Below the pieces are notes generated by a model. It saw only the letters and a program-made list of their open reading frames with translations. It was not told the origin of the DNA and did no database searches. A DNA stretch of 64,000 bases from an uncultured Methylophaga sp. (GTDB lineage: Bacteria; Pseudomonadota; Gammaproteobacteria; Nitrosococcales; Methylophagaceae), in the NCBI RefSeq assembly GCF_947259025.1, contig NZ_CAMYKO010000001.1:1-64000 (forward strand), written 5' to 3'. Shown piece after piece: positions 49,053 to 59,339 of the stretch. The number at the start of each line of letters is the position of its first letter. Position 1 is the stretch's first letter. The position numbers were made by a program, and so were the translations under genes.

Positions 49053-50060
49053 ATGACAAAACGCGCAGTGTTACTGGCCAACCTTGGCTCGCCCGATGCG
49101 CCCGAAACCCGGGCCGTTCGCCGTTACCTCAATCAGTTTTTAATGGATCGCTATGTGATTCAATTGCCGTGGCTGCTGCGACGGCTGATCGTCAGCCTGT
49201 TTGTACTGCCCACCCGGCCCAAAGCCTCGGCCGAGGCTTATCAGAGCGTATGGCTGGATGACGGGTCGCCGCTGATCGTTTTGTCTGATCAGCTCAAACA
49301 GGCGGTTCAGAAAAAAGTCGATCTGCCATTGGAAATGGCGATGCGTTACGGCAACCCCAGCATTGAAAAGCAATTGCTCAAACTGTGCCAAGACCCTGAT
49401 ATCAGCGAAATCCTGTTTGTAACGCTCTATCCGCATTTTGCCGACTCTACGGTCACCACCGCTGTGGCCGAAGCCGAGCGCGTGATCGCCAAGCATCAGC
49501 TTGATATCAAACTGACTATCATCGAACCGTTTTACGAACACCCGGGCTATATCAATGCCCTGGTCGAGAGCACTCAGCCCTATCTTGAGCAGGATTATGA
49601 CCACATTCTGTTCAGTTACCACGGCCTGCCGGAAACACATATCACCAAACTGGATAAAAGCGGTAGCCACTGCCTGCAACGGTCAGATTGCTGTCAGGTA
49701 CCGCACCCTGCTCACAAAACCTGCTATCGCCATCAGGTGATGCGCACCACCCAGCTTTTCGCTGAGCAGGCAGGCCTGCCGGCAGAGCGTTATTCGGTGG
49801 CTTTTCAATCCAGGCTGGGGCGGGCCAAGTGGCTCGGCCCCAGTACTGAAGACAGGCTCAAAGAACTGGCCGCACAAGGCGTTAAGAAAGTGCTGGTGTT
49901 ATGTCCGGCTTTTGTTACCGACTGTCTGGAAACATTGGAAGAAATTGCGATCCAGGGCGAAGAAGTGTTCAAAGAGGCGGGCGGGGAAAAACTGCAGTTA
50001 ATTCCCTGCATGAACGACCACCCGGTGTGGGTGGACTTGTTGGCTGACTGGTGCCGCTGA
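49053..50060 (+). CDS. hemH: Ferrochelatase
   Basis: LLANLGSPDAPE; LFSYHGLPE; CYRHQ; FVTDCLETLEEI. Confidence 0.93.
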   Translation: MTKRAVLLANLGSPDAPETRAVRRYLNQFLMDRYVIQLPWLLRRLIVSLFVLPTRPKASAEAYQSVWLDDGSPLIVLSDQLKQAVQKKVDLPLEMAMRYGNPSIEKQLLKLCQDPDISEILFVTLYPHFADSTVTTAVAEAERVIAKHQLDIKLTIIEPFYEHPGYINALVESTQPYLEQDYDHILFSYHGLPETHITKLDKSGSHCLQRSDCCQVPHPAHKTCYRHQVMRTTQLFAEQAGLPAERYSVAFQSRLGRAKWLGPSTEDRLKELAAQGVKKVLVLCPAFVTDCLETLEEIAIQGEEVFKEAGGEKLQLIPCMNDHPVWVDLLADWCR

Positions 50061-50063
50061 GGC

Positions 50064-50552
50064 TCAGACCCGACCTATCAACGGTTGCCTGACCACTTGA
50101 CTGGTATATTCACCGCCGGGGCCATAGGCACTGCTTTCCGGATCGCGGCCCCTTAAAATGCTCAGAGCTCTTACCAGGTGCTGACGGTTGACGTTAAGAA
50201 TGCCGCCGTTTATCTGATTATTGTCGCGGCAATCTTTTGCCGCCTGACGCAGTTGCGTGACCAGCGCCGTGACCGGCTCAGCTTGTTCTGGAGGATGGTT
50301 GGCAATAAATGCCTGCAAACCGGATTTGCCGCCGGGAAATCCTGCCGCTTTCAGTAGTTGTTCGCGTTGACGGCCCAGTTGTTCAAGTTGCACCAGGTGC
50401 GGCTGTTTTTCGCGGGTCAGATGGTTGACCTGTTCAAGGTTGGCGGCTTTCAGCGCTTCGCGCTCCTGTTGCAGCAGTTGCGCCAGTTTGACGCTGTGAT
50501 TGAGCTCGGCTTGCAGGATAGAACTCACTTGTTGCAGCGCATTCATCGACAT
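50064..50552 (-). CDS. flgN: FlgN-like flagellar chaperone
   Basis: Small helical protein adjacent to flgM/flgA. Confidence 0.75.
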   Translation of the reverse strand: MSMNALQQVSSILQAELNHSVKLAQLLQQEREALKAANLEQVNHLTREKQPHLVQLEQLGRQREQLLKAAGFPGGKSGLQAFIANHPPEQAEPVTALVTQLRQAAKDCRDNNQINGGILNVNRQHLVRALSILRGRDPESSAYGPGGEYTSQVVRQPLIGRV

Positions 50553-50570
50553 GATGGGGTGTCCTTTGGT

Positions 50571-50867
50571 TTACAGGTCTCCCTCAAAATCAATCATTTT
50601 TCGTGCCAGTTCCTGGCTATCAATGCTGTAAGAGCCATCCTCAATCGCATTTTTGATAGCTTCGACTTTGGCGCTATCCACTTCCGGCACCTCAGCCAGC
50701 GTCTGTTCGAGCTGGGCTAGAGCATCACTCAAACTGACTTTATCTGTTTGTGCGCTTGCCTGTGAAACGTCTGTCGACTGCGAGGTACGCCCACCCCGCT
50801 CGCTGACGTTACGCGAGGAACCGACATCCGGTTGCAGAGTCGGTTTGATGTTATTGATTTCAGCCAT
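50571..50867 (-). CDS. flgM: Anti-sigma-28 factor FlgM
   Basis: VDSAKVEAIKNAIEDGSYSIDSQELARKMIDFE. Confidence 0.88.
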   Translation of the reverse strand: MAEINNIKPTLQPDVGSSRNVSERGGRTSQSTDVSQASAQTDKVSLSDALAQLEQTLAEVPEVDSAKVEAIKNAIEDGSYSIDSQELARKMIDFEGDL

Positions 50868-50956
50868 TTATGCTGTCTCCGAATACATTTATGTTTCAGT
50901 TATCGGTCGCCCCGGATAAAACTTGAGCCTTTTCCACGATTGTCTGAATTTTGACG

Positions 50957-51652
50957 CTACATGGTCACTTTCACAATGCCCGGGGCCTGAACGATGCCTT
51001 CCACCACACGCTCTGACGAACTGTTTTTCACTTTGACCCTGTCACCGATGCTGGCATCATCCAGCGCGGTACCGTTCATCCGCACCTCCATTGAGCCAGC
51101 AGCAGCCACCAGTACAATCTGTTCTCCGCGACGGACTATTTTTTCCAGCTTCAGGCTGCGGCCGGGTACCACCCGACCCACCGCCAGCGGATACTTGAGT
51201 TGCTGGCCTACCACCTGCTGAGGTGAACTGATGTATCCTTGTCTCAAATCGGCAATATCCATCGCCTGCAGCCTGACATCCTGGCGGGTGAGGTTGCGAT
51301 TGGCGGCCAGTGGTCTGGCAGCCACCACCACCTGCTTCATCACCTTGACCCTGACCGGCACATACACCGTCCACTCGCTGGGATGCTGGCATTTCACACC
51401 GATAGTACGGTTGCCGACGCTATTTGCCGAGGAGTTGGAAAAGGTATGCAAAGGCTGCTCACATTGATTGAGACGCAAGCGTTTATCCAAGGGTTCCACC
51501 ACCACCTGTGGCTGACTGTAGCTGGCCTGCGCATCGTTCAAGGCATGCTCATAAGCTGCTTGTTCAATGCCCGGCAGTGGCTGCAATGACTCTGCCTGCA
51601 GTGGTGTCAGAAAAACGACAGTGAAACTCAGTATAATTTTTAACAAACGCAT
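50957..51652 (-). CDS. flgA: Flagellar P-ring assembly protein FlgA
   Basis: Signal peptide; GVKCQHPSEWTVYVPVRVKV; C-terminal SAF-like domain. Confidence 0.9.
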   Translation of the reverse strand: MRLLKIILSFTVVFLTPLQAESLQPLPGIEQAAYEHALNDAQASYSQPQVVVEPLDKRLRLNQCEQPLHTFSNSSANSVGNRTIGVKCQHPSEWTVYVPVRVKVMKQVVVAARPLAANRNLTRQDVRLQAMDIADLRQGYISSPQQVVGQQLKYPLAVGRVVPGRSLKLEKIVRRGEQIVLVAAAGSMEVRMNGTALDDASIGDRVKVKNSSSERVVEGIVQAPGIVKVTM

Positions 51653-51792
51653 GATGGCTGACCTCGGAAAAGCGCATCCAGTGGATTCAGCAATTCATCT
51701 GCAAAGACCATGCCTGTATTTGATGATAGCGGACTGGCTCAAGACTTTGCCGCTAAGGCCGATAGCGTTATAACAGCTTCTCGGGAGTTTTT

Positions 51793-52713
51793 ATGGACAG
51801 TCTGATTGATGGTATCGACCAGCGTACCAACCTGGCCGGTAACAACCGCCTGGAATTACTATTATTTCGTCTCGGTGGCAGCCAGCTCTACGGGATTAAT
51901 GTATTCAAAGTTCGCGAAGCCATTCCCTGCCCCTCTCTGACCAAAATACCCGGTGGCCATCGCTTCAGCAGAGGTGTCGCCTCGATCCGTGGACAGACTG
52001 TCAATATTGTGGACTTGTCACAAAGCATTGGCCGCGCCGCGGTCAATGAGCCCAACAACAACTTTGTCATTCTGACCGAGTATAACCGCTCGGTGCAGGG
52101 CTTTCTGGTCAGTGCCGTGGACCGCATCATCAATATCAGTTGGTCAGATGTATTGCCGCCCCCGGCAGCCTCGGGCAGCGATAACTACATGACGGCGATT
52201 ACCCGGGTTGATGAGCAACTGGTGCAGATTATTGATGTGGAGCAGGTTCTGGCCGAGGTCATGGGCAGCAATACGGCAGTATCGGCCGATATTGCCGAAC
52301 AGGCTTCGGAGCAGAACAGCGAACAACGCAAAAGGGTGCTGGTCGCCGAAGATTCCAGTGTCGCCCGTAACCAAATCAAACGTACATTGGAGCAAATAGG
52401 CGTCGACACCACCATCGCTAAAAATGGCCGTGAAGCTTTACAGATCCTGCAGAACTGGGCAGCTGAAGGGCTCAAAGTCGCAGACCATGTCTCGCTGTTG
52501 ATATCTGATATTGAAATGCCGGAAATGGATGGTTACACACTGACCTCGGAAATCAGAAAGGACCCGGCACTGAGAGATCTGCAGGTCTTACTGCATACCT
52601 CGATGAGCGGCACGTTCAATCAGGCGCTGGTAAAAAAAGTCGGGGCCGACAAGTTTCTGCCCAAGTTCTCGGCCGATGAACTGGCAGCCGAAGTGCAAAA
52701 ACTCATCGCCTGA
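51793..52713 (+). CDS. cheV: Chemotaxis protein CheV (CheW + receiver)
   Basis: YGINVFKVREAI; VAEDSSVARNQI; LISDIEMPEMDGYTLT. Confidence 0.92.
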   Translation: MDSLIDGIDQRTNLAGNNRLELLLFRLGGSQLYGINVFKVREAIPCPSLTKIPGGHRFSRGVASIRGQTVNIVDLSQSIGRAAVNEPNNNFVILTEYNRSVQGFLVSAVDRIINISWSDVLPPPAASGSDNYMTAITRVDEQLVQIIDVEQVLAEVMGSNTAVSADIAEQASEQNSEQRKRVLVAEDSSVARNQIKRTLEQIGVDTTIAKNGREALQILQNWAAEGLKVADHVSLLISDIEMPEMDGYTLTSEIRKDPALRDLQVLLHTSMSGTFNQALVKKVGADKFLPKFSADELAAEVQKLIA

Positions 52714-52714
52714 T

Positions 52715-52743
52715 CAAAAAAGGCTCCCGCAGGAGCCTTTTTC
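52715..52743 (+). terminator. Rho-independent terminator downstream of cheV
   Basis: AAAAAAGGCTCC-CGC-AGGAGCCTTTTT. Confidence 0.85.
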
Positions 52744-52762
52744 TTGTCTGAGCCAATTCCAA

Positions 52763-53899
52763 TCAGCGTGGGCCGAAACCGGTCATATCCGGCGGCATCG
52801 GTATCGCATTGTTGCGTTCGGTAACGATATCCGCTTTGGCACGCATCAGGTTAGTACCGACAAAGCCACTGACGCGGTAGACCCAGGGTGACAGCTTCTT
52901 GTTGAGCTTGGCGACTTCTTCACGCACCGCATCGGCTTTTTTGGTGACATCCAATTCCTGAATGTCACTGGGCGCCGGCTCAATCGCCTTGGCATTAAAG
53001 TCGGCGCTGAGCGTGGTGTAGTAAAAACCATCGATGAAAGAGGTTTTGGTGGTGACCTCCAGCCCATCAAAAGTAATGAAGGTTGCGGTCACCACATCGG
53101 CATCGCCACGTGAGAATTCATCCACCGGTTTCACGTCTTCCATACGCATCTGATGCAGCGAACCGGCAATGTCATAACCCAGTTGCGGGTATTTGAAAAC
53201 GGTTTTCTCACCAGCTTCAGGCGTGCCGAACTGGTCTTTCTTGCCGATGTTTTCGATGACTGCGGTATCGCCGTTGGGCTGGCTAATCTCAACCCGGGCA
53301 ATGCGCTCACGCGCCAGATTGATAATTTCACCCTGGATCCAGTTGAGCATCACCGGATTGATCTGTAAGTAACCCTCTGCCAGCCAGCTTTGCTGTTCAC
53401 CGTCACGGCGCACATAAAACTGTCTGGGGCCCGCCTGCATGGTCACTTCACGCTGCTCGCCCAGGATCAGACCGGCGACCTGCTCGTCACCGTTTTTCAT
53501 GCTGATTTTCACTGATTCACCACCCTCGGTGTCGGGGGCTGCGCCCTCAACGCCCAGCAGGGGAAACTCGTCAGGATTATCGGTTTTACGCTCCAGCAAT
53601 TCTGCTTCGGCAATATCGATCAGCGTGCGTTTGACCTCGTCAAAATTGGCGGGATAGTTGTAATGCTCACGAATAAACCAGTCTTCGCCTTCACGGTAGA
53701 GCGTGAACTCATCCTCGGCACTGGTGAAATGCACATTATCAACGTCACCGAGCTGTTCAAACAGATCCGGGAACAGCAGACCATAGCTATCCTGACTGTC
53801 CTCCGCCCGATAGATGGTCACCAGCATCAGCACCACCATCAGTGCAGTGAGGATAAACAGGATAGTCAGACTATTGAGTTTTTTTGTCATCGTTTTCAA
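52763..53899 (-). CDS. DUF4340 protein
   Basis: Gene order with Gld-type ABC exporter; single N-terminal TM. Confidence 0.75.
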   Translation of the reverse strand: MKTMTKKLNSLTILFILTALMVVLMLVTIYRAEDSQDSYGLLFPDLFEQLGDVDNVHFTSAEDEFTLYREGEDWFIREHYNYPANFDEVKRTLIDIAEAELLERKTDNPDEFPLLGVEGAAPDTEGGESVKISMKNGDEQVAGLILGEQREVTMQAGPRQFYVRRDGEQQSWLAEGYLQINPVMLNWIQGEIINLARERIARVEISQPNGDTAVIENIGKKDQFGTPEAGEKTVFKYPQLGYDIAGSLHQMRMEDVKPVDEFSRGDADVVTATFITFDGLEVTTKTSFIDGFYYTTLSADFNAKAIEPAPSDIQELDVTKKADAVREEVAKLNKKLSPWVYRVSGFVGTNLMRAKADIVTERNNAIPMPPDMTGFGPR

Positions 53900-53933
53900 C
53901 CTAGTTTGTCTTATCGACTGAGTTTGTTATCGC

Positions 53934-55847
53934 TTATTGCTGGCCCCGGGCCTTGTTACGCTTGCGGATCCGCATCCAGCCGGTGAATACGGCCAGTAAG
54001 GCAACAAGGATGGGCACCAGGCCGATGTTGAAAAACTTGAGCTGGGTATCCAGCTTGTCGATATCTTTACGCAGGTTCGCCTGCACCTCACGCAGTTGCT
54101 GTTCGGTCTTGTTGGCGGTGAGGCGGAACTGAGCGATTTCTTTTTGCTGTTCCGGCGTCATGATTTGCTCACCACTACCACTACGCTGAACCTGCATGCG
54201 GGCAATGCGCTGCTGGGTTTCTTTCAGTTTTTGCTGAAGTTCACGCTCTTTGGTACGGAAGCGTTTTTCAGCATCACGCTGTAAGGCAATGACCTTATGG
54301 AACGGACGTGAGAATCCCGCCCGCGAGCGGACACTGATAAGACCTTCACTGCCGGTCAAATCCTCAATGGTGTTGATCAGGAAATCAATATTATTAGAGG
54401 TATTGAACGCCAGTTGCTCACCATAGAAGTCCTGAGTCTGCACCCAGAAACGGTCGTCCAGCATATCGACATCGGCAATCGCCACCACATCAATCGGCTG
54501 TTTGGCCTCATCAATATGACCTGACATTTTCTTGATTTCACCAGTCATGGCTTTGGCGCCGTCGGGGAATGCAGTTTTAGTTGTGCCTTCCACCCTGACA
54601 GCAAAGGGGTAACTCAACGTGCCGGGGGCATATTTGGTGAGCAGCGCGACCGGATCATTACGGAACTGCACCACGCGCTTATCAACCAGCATGGCCTCGT
54701 TGCTTGATGACAGCAGTGGCGTGATCTCGGTGGTGCGATCATCCAGCAGTTTGAAATAACCCGGCGTCGCCAGGTTAATCCGGTTCAACGCTGAAGTAAT
54801 GCGCTGTTCACTGTTAAAGTTGTTTTCATCCAGCCCCTGCCATAGCACATAATCAATCGGCTTATGGTCAGTCTTGGCACCGAAGTCCACCTTGGTGGCA
54901 GTTTTGCGATCAGCCACCACATCAGCCGGTGCCCGCTCAATGCCCCAGGCCTGGAACAGCTTATCCATATTGGAACTGCGTGAGGCCAGCATGGCCGACA
55001 TCGGATTGTCAGGATCTTTCTCCGGCTCATCCAGTTCGGCATACGGATCAACAAAGCTCACCAGCTTGCCGCCATTCAGCACGTACTGATCAATGGCATA
55101 GAGCGTGGTTTCAGCAAACTCCTTGGGATGCACCACTACAAGCAAATCAATGCTCGACGGAATGCGGCGGATGTCCTTAGGCAGCGTGGTGACATTGAAC
55201 ATATCACGCAGCTCATCCATCATCGCCCAGGGCTTGGCACCGCTATCAGAAGACACTTCGCCCTTGAGTGGATCGTATTGCTCGCCATCGACTTCCAGCG
55301 CGCTGACCACACCGACGGTTTTACGATCATCGTTGGAAAGCTTGTAGATCAGCTTGGTCAGGTCGTATTCCAGCGTGTCTTCCTTCTCCGGCTGGAAAAA
55401 CGGAATGGTTTCAACGCCGTCGAGCGTGTTGGTTCCGGCCAGACCGAAATACAAAGGATCAGGCTCGCCTTCAATCGGCACTGATTGCAGGCCGTATTGT
55501 TTGGCGCGCTGTTCGTCATCTGAGAATGGCTGCGGCTCCATCACATAAAGACGAATCATGCCGTTAGAAGCACGCTGATATTCCTGCAGCAGCTCCTGCA
55601 CCCGCTGGGCATAAGCCTTCAGACTGGGCAGTGCCTGCGCCACCTTGTCCGTGTAATAAAAGCGCAGTGTCACAGGCTCATCGATCGAGGACAAAATCTG
55701 CAGAGAGCCTTCGGACAGGGTATAGAGATTATCTTCCGTCAAATCCACCCGTGCGGATTTGAAGTTGCCGTTCACCACGATATTGAAGGAGATGAACAGA
55801 ATAATGGCCAGTAGCAGACCGGTTGTTGATAAGAGTTGTTTGTTCAT
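53934..55847 (-). CDS. GldG-like auxiliary ABC exporter component
   Basis: VNGNFKSARVDLTEDNLYTLSEGS; C-terminal TM; gene order. Confidence 0.8.
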   Translation of the reverse strand: MNKQLLSTTGLLLAIILFISFNIVVNGNFKSARVDLTEDNLYTLSEGSLQILSSIDEPVTLRFYYTDKVAQALPSLKAYAQRVQELLQEYQRASNGMIRLYVMEPQPFSDDEQRAKQYGLQSVPIEGEPDPLYFGLAGTNTLDGVETIPFFQPEKEDTLEYDLTKLIYKLSNDDRKTVGVVSALEVDGEQYDPLKGEVSSDSGAKPWAMMDELRDMFNVTTLPKDIRRIPSSIDLLVVVHPKEFAETTLYAIDQYVLNGGKLVSFVDPYAELDEPEKDPDNPMSAMLASRSSNMDKLFQAWGIERAPADVVADRKTATKVDFGAKTDHKPIDYVLWQGLDENNFNSEQRITSALNRINLATPGYFKLLDDRTTEITPLLSSSNEAMLVDKRVVQFRNDPVALLTKYAPGTLSYPFAVRVEGTTKTAFPDGAKAMTGEIKKMSGHIDEAKQPIDVVAIADVDMLDDRFWVQTQDFYGEQLAFNTSNNIDFLINTIEDLTGSEGLISVRSRAGFSRPFHKVIALQRDAEKRFRTKERELQQKLKETQQRIARMQVQRSGSGEQIMTPEQQKEIAQFRLTANKTEQQLREVQANLRKDIDKLDTQLKFFNIGLVPILVALLAVFTGWMRIRKRNKARGQQ

Positions 55848-55862
55848 GGTCGCGATTGTCTC

Positions 55863-56603
55863 CTAGTCGGCCTTGCGTGCGTTGACGATCAGCGCATTGG
55901 CAAACAGCCAGATGGCAATCAGAGAGATGAAATAAAACATATCCCGCAGGTCAATAACGCCTTTGCTGATGGCATCGAAATGGGTCAGGAAACTGAAAGA
56001 ACTGATGGCATCCACCAGCGTTTGCGGCGCCCAACCGGCAAAGAAATCAATCACAATGCCAAACCCTGACAGAACGAAAATCAGGCTAATGACCAGACTA
56101 ATTACAAAGGCAATCACCTGATTCTTGGTAATGGCGGAGATGCACGAGCCAATCGCCAGAAAACCGCCCGCCATCAACAGGCTGCCCAGGAAGCTGGCAA
56201 TGATCACGCCGTTATCCGGGTTACCCAGGTAATTAACGGTAATCCACAGCGGGAAGTTGAGCAGTAAGGCCAGACCGGTAAACGCCCAGGCAGCCATAAA
56301 CTTGCCCAGCACGGCCTCGAACACAGACACAGGCAGGGTCATCAGCAGTTCGACTGAACCACTTTTGCGCTCTTCCGCCCAAAGCCGCATCGAGATGGCC
56401 GGTATCAGCAGGATATAGAGCCAGGGGTGCAGGGAGAAAAACGGATAAAGATCCGCTTCGCCGCGTTCAAAAAAGTTACCGACATAAAAGGTCGAGAAAC
56501 CGGTCAGCAACAAGAAAATGATAATGAATACGTAAGCCACCGGCGTCGCAAAGTAGCCGTTGAACTCACGCTTCATAATGAACCAGATATTTTGCATATT
56601 CAT
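55863..56603 (-). CDS. ABC-2 type permease
   Basis: Six hydrophobic segments; MRLWAEERKSGSVELLMTLPV. Confidence 0.85.
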   Translation of the reverse strand: MNMQNIWFIMKREFNGYFATPVAYVFIIIFLLLTGFSTFYVGNFFERGEADLYPFFSLHPWLYILLIPAISMRLWAEERKSGSVELLMTLPVSVFEAVLGKFMAAWAFTGLALLLNFPLWITVNYLGNPDNGVIIASFLGSLLMAGGFLAIGSCISAITKNQVIAFVISLVISLIFVLSGFGIVIDFFAGWAPQTLVDAISSFSFLTHFDAISKGVIDLRDMFYFISLIAIWLFANALIVNARKAD

Positions 56604-56605
56604 TA

Positions 56606-57553
56606 TTATTTTGACTCCGCGTTGGGCATGGTAATGCTACGGAAAACTTCATCCAAGCGGCCGGCCTCGGCATGCAGAGCATCGATGTCCCAGCCGTTGG
56701 CGCGGATTTTTTCCGACAGTTCAGCGGTAATCTGCTGACCATCTCGCGGATACACCCGGAAGCCCTCAGCGCCAGACAGTGGCTCGACACTGGCCACAAA
56801 CTCCAGTGAGCTGAGGAAGCTTTCAAAAGTCTGCTGCTCGATATTGGCGACATTGACGCAGACCGCATTGTAGTATCGCGAACGTGATTCCAGTTCCTGC
56901 GGGCTGCCGTCGAATTTAATCTTGCCGCTGGAGATCACCACATTGCGGTTACAGAGCGCGTGCACTTCTTCCAGGATGTGAGTGGAAATGATGATGGCCT
57001 TGTCTTCGGCCATTTCGTTAATCAGGGTGCGCACTTCGTGTTTCTGGTTGGGATCCAGACCGTCGGTGGGCTCATCCAGAATCAGTACCGGTGGGTTGTG
57101 CAGAATCGCCTGTGCCAGACCGACACGGCGTTTGTAACCTTTAGACAGGGTTTCGATGGGTTGGAACATCACCGTGGTGATGCGGGCCCGTTCAGCCGCC
57201 AGCGCCACCGCCTTTTTCTTATCGCTGCCTTTGAGGCCACGGATTTCAGCAATGAAGTGGAGAAAGCTGTCCGGGGTCATATCGGCATAGGCCGGCGCCC
57301 CTTCAGGCAGATACCCCAAGTTGGCTTTAACCGATATCGGATCGGTCAAGACGTCGTACCCACAGACCCGAACCGTACCCCGGGTGGGGCTCAGAAAGCC
57401 GGTGATCATCTTCATGGTGGTGGATTTACCGGCACCGTTAGGCCCGAGGAAACCCAGCACTTCACCTTTGCTGACCGAGAAAGACACGCCATCAACGGCT
57501 TTGATGGCACCAAAATGTTTGGCTAAGTCCTCAATCTCTATTCTAGTTGTCAT
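56606..57553 (-). CDS. ABC transporter ATP-binding protein
   Basis: FLGPNGAGKSTTMKM; LSKGYKRRVGLAQAIL; LILDEPTDGLDP. Confidence 0.92.
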   Translation of the reverse strand: MTTRIEIEDLAKHFGAIKAVDGVSFSVSKGEVLGFLGPNGAGKSTTMKMITGFLSPTRGTVRVCGYDVLTDPISVKANLGYLPEGAPAYADMTPDSFLHFIAEIRGLKGSDKKKAVALAAERARITTVMFQPIETLSKGYKRRVGLAQAILHNPPVLILDEPTDGLDPNQKHEVRTLINEMAEDKAIIISTHILEEVHALCNRNVVISSGKIKFDGSPQELESRSRYYNAVCVNVANIEQQTFESFLSSLEFVASVEPLSGAEGFRVYPRDGQQITAELSEKIRANGWDIDALHAEAGRLDEVFRSITMPNAESK

Positions 57554-57717
57554 ACCCAGCGCGTCCCTAGATTCCTAATCATTTTTGCAAACCTGTCATT
57601 ATTCTGATGTCACCGCGGCGAAGTCAAGTCGAACTCTGATGGCCAATGACTTTCACACATTGTTTTACCGGGAATTAGCGCATAAGCTGTTCCCAACAAC
57701 CACAACAAGAGTTTGCT

Positions 57718-58779
57718 ATGGCCCTGAAACGCTTATCCCAGAAATTCCGAGATCTCGGCTGGACTGTCAGTGACAGCATGGCCGACACCACCACCCGCAA
57801 GCAAATACTGAAAATCGGCGGATTCGTCATCGGCAGTATTGTCTTGCTGATGATCGTGCTGATGATGTGGTGGAGCATGGCCCCGGATCGCTTCGACCCG
57901 CTGCAGTCTGCCCAAAAGCAGGCCGGCAGCCAGCAACAGCAACTGGTGACCGGTTACACATCCACCGCCACAGTCATCCGCTTGGCGCAGAACCTGCTCG
58001 ACAAGCCGGGAGGCTACCTGTCGAACGATGTCATGCCGCCATCCGTGTGGATGGACAATATTCCCAACTGGGAGTTCGGTGTACTGGTGCAGATCCGTGA
58101 CTTCGCCCGCGCCTTGCGCAATGACATCAGTCGTAGCCAGTCGCAGTCTCTGGAAGACACCGACCTGGCGATTGCTGAACCTCAGTTCAATTTCAATTCC
58201 GAATCCTGGCTGTTCCCGCCTACCGAGCGCGAATATCGCACCGGGGTGGAAGCCTTGCAATCCTACCTGGAACGGCTGAGCAATAATTCCGATGATGCCC
58301 AGTTTTATGCCCGTGCCGATAACCTCTCGGCCTGGCTGGCGATAGTGGAAAAACGCTTGGGCAGTCTGTCACAGCGCCTCAGTGCCAGTGTCGGCCAGAA
58401 CCGGGTGAATACAGATCTGGCCGGCGAACCCGATGCCCAGCAATCCACCCCCAGCGCAGATGAACGGATCACCAAAACGCCCTGGTATGAAATTGATAAT
58501 GTGTTCTTTGAAGCCCGTGGCACGACCTATGCGCTGATCCATCTGCTCAAGGCAGTGGAGCACGATTTCGCCGATATCCTCAGAAAGAAAAACGCACTGG
58601 TCAGCCTGCGCCAGAGCATACGTGAGCTGGAAGCGACTCAGGCCGCGCTGTGGAGCCCCATCATCCTCAACGGCGGTGGCTTTGGCCTGTTTGCCAACCA
58701 CTCGCTGGTAATGGCGTCCTACATCTCGCGGGCCAATGCGGCGATCATTGATTTAAGGGACTTGTTAAGCCGGGGTTGA
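57718..58779 (+). CDS. DUF2333 protein
   Basis: N-terminal TM; family-like sequence. Confidence 0.7.
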   Translation: MALKRLSQKFRDLGWTVSDSMADTTTRKQILKIGGFVIGSIVLLMIVLMMWWSMAPDRFDPLQSAQKQAGSQQQQLVTGYTSTATVIRLAQNLLDKPGGYLSNDVMPPSVWMDNIPNWEFGVLVQIRDFARALRNDISRSQSQSLEDTDLAIAEPQFNFNSESWLFPPTEREYRTGVEALQSYLERLSNNSDDAQFYARADNLSAWLAIVEKRLGSLSQRLSASVGQNRVNTDLAGEPDAQQSTPSADERITKTPWYEIDNVFFEARGTTYALIHLLKAVEHDFADILRKKNALVSLRQSIRELEATQAALWSPIILNGGGFGLFANHSLVMASYISRANAAIIDLRDLLSRG

Positions 58780-58912
58780 TTGAGGCTACTGCTGGGTGAT
58801 TTGCCATAGGCTCGGGGCAAATCACCCATTCACAGAAGGGACTTATTCCTTACAGTTCTCAGCATTGAGCAGAGATGAGGTCTGCTCATTGTTTGAATGA
58901 GGAGAAACTGTA

Positions 58913-59302
58913 ATGACAACCCTGTTTAAATCTGCAGCCCTGGCGCTGTTAATGTTCACTGCTGCCAGCTTTGCTGAAGAAGCCCCCTACACGGTCACCA
59001 ACGAACATGAACTGGATGCCGAAACCTACAAAGGCTTCAAGCTCTACCGTAACTGGTGCGCGCGTTGCCATGGTACCTATGGTCAGGGCATGGTCGGCCC
59101 CAACCTGGCTGACAGCCTGAACGTTATCAGCAAAGAAGAATTTTTCAGCGTGGTGGAAAACGGTAAATCCGGCACCATCGGCAGCATGCCAGCCTGGGCT
59201 GCCAATCCCAAGGTGATGGAAGGCCGCGAGCAGCTTTACCGATACTTAAAAGCCCGCGCTGACGGAGCGATTGGTGAAGTCAAACCCCGTAAAGCCAAGT
59301 AA
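58913..59302 (+). CDS. c-type cytochrome
   Basis: Signal peptide; NWCARCHGTYGQGMVGPNL; distal Met in IGSMPAW. Confidence 0.88.
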   Translation: MTTLFKSAALALLMFTAASFAEEAPYTVTNEHELDAETYKGFKLYRNWCARCHGTYGQGMVGPNLADSLNVISKEEFFSVVENGKSGTIGSMPAWAANPKVMEGREQLYRYLKARADGAIGEVKPRKAK

Positions 59303-59306
59303 ATGA

Positions 59307-59331
59307 GACCGGGCTGCGTCGCAGCCCGGTC
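59307..59331. terminator. Terminator-like hairpin shared by convergent genes
   Basis: GACCGGGCTGC-GTC-GCAGCCCGGTC. Confidence 0.7.
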
Positions 59332-59339
59332 CCCTCAAC

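Noticed and set aside
52763-57553. Gliding-motility system
   Set aside because: GldG-like/ABC/DUF4340 sets are widespread in non-gliding proteobacteria; treated as a generic exporter rather than evidence of gliding.
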